From NCBI GenBank assembly GCA_947396885.1, contig OX377205.1, positions 73,132,969 through 73,196,968 of the forward strand: DNA of 64,000 nucleotides, in the 5' to 3' direction. Below, piece by piece: positions 57,834 through 64,000 of this stretch. Every line of letters begins with the position of its first letter. Within the stretch, counting starts at the first letter, position 1. A program made the translations under genes and the position numbers. Below the pieces are notes generated by a model. The model did not search any database, was not told the DNA's origin, and saw nothing but the letters and a program-made list of their open reading frames with translations. The stretch is from Heligmosomoides polygyrus polygyrus (taxonomy: Eukaryota; Nematoda; Chromadorea; Rhabditida; Heligmosomidae).

Positions 57834-59041
57834 AAATCTTCGAGCGAATTGTAGATGGACGTATTCGCGATATCGTCCAACTTTCCACCAATCAATGTGG
57901 CTTCGTAGCGGGCAGTGGCACCATCGATGCCATACATGCTGCTCGTCTTCTGGTAGAGAGACATCGTGAAAAGCAGAAACCGCTGCACATAGCTTTCCTC
58001 GACTTAGAGAAAGCATTTGATCGTGTACCGCGTGAGGTTATATGGTACGCCTTACGACAACACGGTGTTCCCGAAGAGCTTATTGAGTGGGTGCGCATAC
58101 TTTACTCTGGTCCAAAGAGTAGTGTGCGAGCGCCAGCCGGCACATCGGCGGAGTTTCCTATCTCCGTTGGTGTTCACCAGGGCTCTGCGCTTTCCCCGCT
58201 CCTATTCATTGTCGTAATGGATGCCATTTCGAGAGACCTTCAGAAGCCTGCCCCCTGGACGCTGCTGTATGCAGATGATGTAATGCTTGCAAGCGAAGAG
58301 AAGAGCGAACTCGAGCGACAAGCGCAAGCTTGGTACGACCGCTTGGCGATGTACGGGCTCAAGCTAAACGTCAAAAAATCTGAGTACTTGACGACAGACG
58401 TAAACGAAGCCGGGTCCATTGAGATCAATGGCACTGCGCTAGAACGAACGACAAACTTCAAGTACCTTGGATCTGCAATTGCGTCTGATGGTAGTCTGGC
58501 GTTCAAGGTGAACTCGCGCGTGAGCGCAGCGTGGTCCAAATGGCGCTCGATGACAGGCGTTTTATGCGACAGGAAGATACCGGAACGCCTTAAATCGAAG
58601 ATCTATAGAACCATCGTCCGACCAGTAGCGATGTATGGAGCTGAGTGCTGGCCTGCAACCAAGGAGGTTGAGACTCGCCTCAGCGTAATGGAAACGAAAA
58701 TGCTGCGATGGACGGCTGGTGTTACGCGTCTGGACCGTATTCGCAACGATGAAATACGTCAGAGGTTTGGTGTCGCTCCAATTGCTGACAAGTTACGTGA
58801 AGCTCGCCTTCGGTGGTATGGCCACGTTCTTCGAGCTAGTGGTGACACTGTTAGAAAGATTGGCCTTAACATAGATGTGCCCGGAAAACGGCCTAAAGGG
58901 CGGCCGAAGCAGCGATGGCTTGATACGTTGCATGTGGACCTAAAGGTTGCTGGTATCCATCCCGATCAAGCATTTGATCGCGTAAAGTGGCGTCACCACA
59001 CCAGAATAGCGGACCCCGCCTCGAAGCGGGACAAACGCTGA
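57683..59041 (+). pseudogene. RTE reverse transcriptase and C-terminal domain
   Basis: The frame is shifted relative to the preceding piece by the equivalent of a one-base deletion near 57685. It contains VPGSWQESTTIPIWKKKG, NYRPIRLL, the palm block FLDLEKAFDRVPR, VGVHQGSALSPLLF and the active site LLYADDVMLA (58262-58291). The thumb has LNVKKSEYL and FKYLGSAIASDG. The C-terminal part includes RLRWYGHVLR and GRPKQRWLDTL, ending at TGA 59039-59041. All catalytic aspartates of the YADD box are present, so only the upstream lesions disable it. Confidence 0.92.
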
Positions 59042-59051
59042 AGAAGAAGAA

Positions 59052-59063
59052 GACCCGTTCACC
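59052..59063. repeat. RTE target-site duplication, right copy
   Basis: GACCCGTTCACC, exact match to 56008-56019, directly after the GAAGAAGAAGA tail. Confidence 0.85.
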
Positions 59064-60334
59064 CTTTCTCACCCATGCCTACCGTAACCCACCGTATCCA
59101 ATCGAAATTTTGAAAATGAACCTCATTTGAGTGATCATCGCCTCAACCAACTTTTCTAGGCTACGACTGAAAAAAAAACAACATTTCCACGTCTGATGTC
59201 ATCAAACTTCAATAGTGTCAACGGATCTGGTTTCCCTTCCGTCGTCGTTTTCCTCCGAGTTTTCTAATGAATCACTACGGATGTTTTGCGCGCAGCTCAC
59301 TGAATTATAACCAAGCTCCTAATTTCTTATTGCAACAGGAATTCTTGTAAACCATTGGGGCGAAGAGCTGTATTGTGATTTATCTAACATTTACTCAGCT
59401 ACGTTTTCCCGAGCAACAAGAAAATTTATTCACCGAAGGAGTTTTCAAATTTTCTTATCATGGATCTCGAATTACCAGAAGTTTGACAAGCTACCGCAGG
59501 TCCAGCACCGCAGTTATGCTTTCGGGCTTTCGGCGCCGTGTTTGCGACGAACGGCGGTTGAGTGGAGATTGAAAGATTGTACCGTAGTTTGTGACTCTTC
59601 ATTGTCACAGAAACTGGGAGGTAGTTTTAATCAAGGATGTTTTCCCTTGAAATATTGTTTTAATTAGCCAAGAAGCGGCAGCTTTGGTTCTGGGACTTAC
59701 AGTTAAGTTTGTCAAATGAAACATGTGGATCAAATTAATGACTGAATGAAGCAAAAGCGAAGCTATACGCACACCTTAAGATGTTGACACTGAAAAATTC
59801 AGAGATTCCTACGACTAAGTGAACCTGAGCTATAAGTAATGCCAGCATACAGAAACACGTGATGACTGCATAGCGGGATTAGCATGCGATAAACTGGAAG
59901 ATTTTTGCTCTTCAAAAGAAGTCATAATGCCTTGCTAAAGCATCAAGGCGATTTTTTTAGGACGATTCAGTTTCTGTGGCCGGAACATGCTGGATATTCC
60001 CTGATTTCTCTTCTAATGAATTGCAAGACGGTGACTTCGAGTCCAGTCTTCTTCAGTTTTCTTCAAGCAACAGCTCTAAGTACCTCATTGAGCGAGTAAT
60101 TTCCTAATCTTTAAATGCTGTTTCAAGACGAGAATCTAAGTGAAGTATAGGAACTCGAAAAAAGCAAAGAAAAACAAGAACAAACGTGATAAGAATCCCA
60201 CCACTTTTGAAAATCGTGTCACCTACCAATGGAATTCTGCTGGTGACCCATATCTGCATTAAAGGATTGATAATGTTTCTGTAGCATACTATGACTGCTT
60301 TTATTTTCTTTCTTTCGATATAAACTTATTATGT
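59064..60334. other. Right flank and unassigned stretch
   Basis: The first 80 bp are the second half of the older inverted repeat split by the RTE. The remainder has only short frames. Confidence 0.4.
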
Positions 60335-61204
60335 TGACACTTTGATGGCCCTTTTATCGGCTGGAGGTCTTTTCAGACCACAGCTCTTCCAGATCGCTCG
60401 ATCTCTGGCAGCTTGCATCCAGTGAGGCAGACTCCGCTCTCCGAAAGACCTTGAGAATGAGTCTGCCCATCGCGTTGGCGGTCCCCCAATGGTCTCTCAT
60501 GGTCTCTCGGGAGCCATTCTGTGACAAGGAGACTCCATCTATCGTCCTTTCGTCGAAGCAGGTGTCCGGCCCAGCGATATTTGGACTTCTTCATGTACTG
60601 CAGCGGGTCTGCTAATTGCGACTTCTCCCGTAGCTCTGACATTCGTAGGCCGTCTTGCCATTACTGACGAAGGCTTGTCCTTAGAAGACATCTCTCCAGT
60701 GCACGATACATCGCTCTGGCGATTGTCTTGTTGTCGGGCCAGGTTTCCGTCGCGTAACACATCGCAGGCAGTACAGAGGCGTTGAATATCGAGGCCTTGA
60801 GGCCGGGATCCTTGACCGGATTGGTGACTTCGCGAATTGAACTGAAGGCTGCCCATGCTGCGCGTCTCCTGCAGGCGATTTCATGAGCGAGGTCGTTATC
60901 CATGTTAAGCTCTCTTCCCAGATAGACGTAGGAGTCGACCTGTTGTAGAGCGACTCCATTTAACCTTACGAGTCCCGTGTCACACCACTGGTTGACCATA
61001 AACTACGTTTTGGACATATTCGTGTCCAATCCAATCTTCATACCTGCCACATTGAGCTCGTTCAGCATTTCCTCGATTTCTGCCGTGCTGGTAGAGATGA
61101 GAACAATATCGTCGGCGAAGCGAAGGTTGCTGATCCGTTTACCATCGACAAGGTAGCCTTTATCGTCCCAGTTCAATTCCTTCATGGCATCCTTGAGTGC
61201 CGCT
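60335..61204 (-). mobile_element. RTE LINE 3' half, different subfamily
   Basis: On the minus strand it starts inside the RT at FTAALKDAMKELNWDDKG, then RISNLRFADDIVLISTSTAE (near 61090-61140). VYLGRELNMDNDLAHEI, PAMCYATETW and the C-terminal SKYRWAGHLLRRKDDRW follow. It ends after a TGA near 60373 with a 3' tail to about 60335. A few frameshifts separate the pieces. Its upstream half is not next to it; the adjacent sequence is the 3' terminus of another RTE, so this element was split or truncated there. Confidence 0.8.
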
Positions 61205-61218
61205 GTGAATCACCTGTA

Positions 61219-61599
61219 TCACCTGTCGTCCCGTTGATCATCGACTTGCTCGAGCGGGCGCCAGCAGCGTCTCCATTCGTCCCTGTCGCGTGCCAGAGTG
61301 GTCCAATGGATCCTCCTCGCTCGAGGTACACGAAGAGCGTCATATCGGTCGTTCAGGGCTTTCACGAAGAAGTCCGACCAACGCGTTGGTGGGCGTCCTG
61401 GTGTTCTTTTGACATCCCGCGGAATCCAATCTGTGACGACTCTCGTCCAGCGGGTGTCTGCGAATCGCATTACGTGGCCGGCCCACCTAATTTTCGACGA
61501 CTTGGCCCATGCGACAGCGTCTCTGATCTTCGAACGTCGGCGAAGCTCGGAACTCCGAAGGCCTTCTCTCACTTGCGTGAGTCGTGTCACTCCGAGCAT
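61219..61599 (-). pseudogene. RTE C-terminal domain
   Basis: It encodes GVTRLTQVREGLRSSELRRR, the block SSKIRWAGHVMRFADTRW, then DVKRTPGRPPTRWSDFF and DEWRRCWRPLEQVDDQRDD before the stop. This is the usual region after the RT thumb in RTE proteins. The frame is open here but disconnected from the RT by the 61780-61828 insertion and an intervening frame change. Confidence 0.85.
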
Positions 61600-61779
61600 C
61601 GTCCTCTCGATTCCACGCTGAGCGACGCTGATCGCGTGTTCATCCTGCTTTCGTATAGCCCAGGTCTCTGAGGCGTATGTTGGGGCAGGAAGAACAGTGG
61701 AGTCGAATAGGTGGGCACGGAGTCGGACGTTCTTCGTCTTCTTCGCGACTTCTTCGACGCTCTTGAAAGCTCCCCAAGC

Positions 61780-61828
61780 CGCTCGTCTGTGACGACTCTC
61801 GTCCAGCGGGTGTCGTCACAGACGAGCG
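61780..61828. repeat. 14-bp snap-back with templated loop
   Basis: CGCTCGTCTGTGAC (61780-61793) and its exact complement (61815-61828) enclose 21 nt. The 29 bases at 61786-61814 are identical to 61430-61458 of the same element, so the insert was copied from about 330 bp away and then followed by an inverted copy of the local sequence. Confidence 0.9.
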
Positions 61829-62208
61829 CTCAGCTCTGGTGCTAGGTCGTTAGCCATGTTGACTTCGCGACCCAGATACACATAGCTGGAGCATTCGGAG
61901 ATGTTCGTTCCGTTGAGCGAGAATGGGGCATCAGAAACCCATCCGTTCTTCATGAACATCGTCTTCGTAAGATTCAGCTGCAGTCCAACGCTTCCACATA
62001 CACGATCGAAGTCGGCCAGCATTCGTTCCGCCTGACTGATGCTCGGTGTTATGAGCACGATGTCGTCAGCGAAGCGAAGATGGTGCAGTTGCCGGCCGTC
62101 GACCTTCACTCCCATGTCTTCCCATTCTAGTTCGCGCATGACGTTTTCGAGGGTGGCGCTGAAGAGCTTCGGGGATATGGTATCCCCTTGTCGAACCCCT
62201 CTCTTCAC
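61816..62208 (-). pseudogene. RTE reverse transcriptase, active-site part
   Basis: It opens with KRGVRQGDTISPKLFSATLE, then LRFADDIVLITPSISQAE (active site FADD, near 62070-62100), LQLNLTKTMFMKNG and YVYLGREVNMANDLAPEL. It is in the same frame as 62254-63024, separated from it only by the TGA at 62254-62256 and lacking an ATG between. It ends inside the snap-back insertion. Confidence 0.88.
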
Positions 62209-62253
62209 GTCAATGACAACGTCGTTGTAGAATGGTGAGATCTTGGTCGTGAA

Positions 62254-63024
62254 TCAACTGTACAGCTCTCGAAGGACCCTGATGTACTGAGTAGGAACGC
62301 CCTGGGTGAGCAGGGCTTCCATGACCGCTTCAGTCTCGACGGAGTCGAATGCCTTCTTCAGGTCGATGAACGTAAGGCACAGCGGCAGCTTGTACTCTCG
62401 CGACACTTCGATGAGCTTCGTAATGGTGTGTATGTGGTCGATCGTGCTGAATCCTCTCCGAAATCCTGCTTGTTCGCATGGCTGTCCTTCGTCCAGCGTT
62501 CTACTAATCCTATTCAGGATGACTCGAGTGAACAGCTTGTAGGCTACGGACAACAGGCAGATCGGGCGATAGTTGCTAATGTCGTGCACGTCTCCCTTCT
62601 TGTACAGCAAAACGGTCTTGCTGGTCTTCCACTGAGATGGAACCTTGCATTCGGACAGGTAGCGTGTGAAGAGCCGCGCCAAGGTGTTGATGAGCGCTGG
62701 CGGGAGGTTCTTCAGGTGTTCAGCTCTGATCCTGTCAGAACCGGGTGCTGTACGTTTCTTCACCGACGAGATGGCATGTCGGATCTCGGAAGGGAGAACA
62801 GAGGGAACGACGTATCCATCCTGCGGAAGATGGCATGGGGGCAGGTGGACGTGGCTATCGAAGAGATCGGAGTAGAAGTCGTGGATGACTTTCTCCATGG
62901 TCCTTCTGGAAGAGGTGATGGTTCCGTCAGGACGTCGGAGAGCGGTCATCTTGGTCTTGAAGTTGGCGAAGTTCCGGCGGGCATTGCGGATGCTCAGCCC
63001 TGCCTCTGCTGCTTCAGCCAACAC
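62254..63024 (-). pseudogene. RTE reverse transcriptase, N-terminal part
   Basis: It contains KKRTAPGSDRIRAEHLKNLP, CKVPSQWKTSKTVLLYKKGD, NYRPICLLSVAYKLFTRVIL, EQAGFRRGFSTIDHI and the palm block LTFIDLKKAFDSVE. It closes at a TGA after LRELYS, one codon change away from continuing into the active-site part. Confidence 0.9.
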
Positions 63025-63139
63025 TTCCGCCCTTCTCTCTTTGAGATCTTCCTTTATCGCCGCTCTGCATAGCTTTACAAGCTCGGACGTCAGTTGGTAG
63101 TTGCCTGACGCTCGTGCTGCTCCACGCTGGCGTATCAGC

Positions 63140-64000
63140 TCAAGAGTTTCCGGAGAGGCGTCTCTTGGTGGTCTTTAAGCTCTCGGCTCTCTTAACACTA
63201 CCGTGGAGATGGTGCACGAAGCGATCGTATTCCTCGCCGACGTTGTCCATGACGGCATCTTCCCAAAGGCCGACAAGAGAGGTGTAGAGATCCCAGTTGA
63301 TGGTCGTTCTGGGATTCCTCTTCTTGAACTTCGCGGCCTTCTCTCCTTGACGCGAAAAGCGGAACCTCGCGCGAAGGAGGCGGTGGTCCGATCCCGTGTA
63401 GAACTTGGGGACAACGGAGACATCGGTCAGGCAATACTTGCGATTGAAGATGATGTGGTCGATTTCGTTGTGGAACTGGCCACCGGGGGATTCCCAGGTC
63501 CATCGTAGGGAGGGAGGCTTCTGGAACTGCGAGTTTCCATGGATGGTCTTGGTCGACATGATAAACTCAGACAGCCTTTCACCTTGCTCGTTCCACTCCA
63601 AACCGTGGGTTCCGATGTGAAGTTCTTCCGGCGACCTTCGTGGCCCGATCTTGGCGTTGAAGTCGCCGACGATCACCTTGTAGAAGGTGTGATCTTCCTT
63701 ATAGAACTTCTCAAGCTCCACGTAGAAGGCCTCGACGTCTTCGTCGTCGTAGTCGGATGTTGGGGCATACGCGACGAACACAGTCAAGGCTGGCACGGAG
63801 CCACATCGCTTCAGTCGCAGACGTCCGATTCGGCTTGTCAGAGACTCGTACGAATCGATGTTCATGGCCAAGTGCGTGTTGACGAGGACACCAACGCCGC
63901 CTACTCCCCTGCTGTCGCATGTTCCGAGGAACAGTTCTTCTCCGGAGTCGTAGGCGGCGTGTAGGGGGTGGTGTCTTCTCGTCTCGGTCAGTCCGATGAC
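63140..64000 (-). pseudogene. RTE endonuclease, partial at window edge
   Basis: The frame is open from the window edge to 63140. It shows IGLTETRRH, VGGVGVLVN, VPALTVFVAYAPTSDYDDED, KVIVGDFNAKIGPR (near 63640-63680), DHIIFNR and TGSDHRLLRARF, the last carrying the catalytic SDH. After TTKRRL the frame is lost by a 2-bp deletion (AGAGGCGT here against AGACAGACGT in the 12.7-kb relic). The N-terminus lies outside the window. Confidence 0.88.

Larger units (their letters stand above)
56020..59051 (+). mobile_element. Nearly complete RTE-type LINE
   Basis: A 3.03-kb element flanked by the 12-bp duplication GACCCGTTCACC. It has an AP-type endonuclease, a reverse transcriptase and an RTE C-terminal region in one frame. 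It ends within 11 bp of the stop codon in an AAGAAGAAGAAG tract, as RTE elements do. RTE proteins nick DNA and prime reverse transcription on the nicked end. Two lesions break this copy: an in-frame TGA (57252-57254) and a frameshift near 57685. It is otherwise little decayed, pointing to a fairly young insertion. Confidence 0.93.
61213..64000 (-). mobile_element. RTE LINE, 5' end beyond the window
   Basis: A second antisense RTE with the same subfamily text as the relic at 11855-13460. It spans the endonuclease (window edge to 63140), reverse transcriptase (63024-61816) and C-terminal region (61599-61219). The 3' end is ACAGGTGATACAGGTGATTCAC. Lesions include a 2-bp deletion near 63157, a TGA at 62254-62256 and a 14-bp snap-back insertion at 61780-61828. 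It appears to have inserted into the RTE at 60335-61204, whose RT sequence begins immediately at its 3' end. Confidence 0.88.

Noticed and set aside
62428..63072. 214-codon plus-strand frame
   Set aside because: It is the antisense shadow of the RTE reverse transcriptase on the minus strand.

Overview
The window is eukaryotic, repeat-dominated DNA with no host protein gene that I can defend. The mix of elements suggests a parasitic nematode of the strongylid/hookworm type. It holds RTE- and CR1-type LINEs, mariner-type elements with TA target duplications, a tRNA-derived SINE with a (CCTTTAT)n-like tail, many MITEs and many inverted repeats. The species is inference; there is no rRNA, mitochondrial or conserved host gene to fix it. 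A 200-base N gap (6634-6833) marks an assembly break beside a duplicated GC-rich segment.

Layout. 231-1110: three tandem 281-bp units, each with a tRNA-like pol III unit. 3226-5778: an inverted-repeat pair enclosing a mariner-like element, then a tiny Tourist-like MITE. 6634-10642: the gap and a GC-rich degenerate retroelement block bounded by 165-bp direct repeats. 10643-13460: a CR1 fragment, a SINE copy and an antisense RTE relic. 13998-14487: a long foldback. 16480-22095: CR1 fragments, SINE copies, an RTE endonuclease scrap and one candidate host exon on the minus strand. 23095-25547: RTE scraps, a weak exon candidate and a hAT-like MITE. 26493-34847: SINE copies (one with a perfect 12-bp target duplication) and a piggyBac-like MITE. 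36881-48480: several foldbacks, SINE heads, a tandem repeat, MITEs and a CR1 3' end. 49409-54549: a mariner-like element, a large foldback with a mariner nested in one arm, and two MITEs. 56008-59063: a nearly complete RTE LINE with its 12-bp target duplication. 60335-64000: two antisense RTE copies, one apparently inserted into the other and cut by the window edge.

Nothing here works as an operon or pathway. The autonomous elements (RTE, CR1, mariner) could have supplied enzymes for the non-autonomous ones, but every autonomous copy I can read is broken by stops, frameshifts or truncation. The most unusual recurring structure is foldback or tandem elements whose arms carry tRNA-like pol III modules. 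Short-loop snap-back duplications inside LINE copies also recur.
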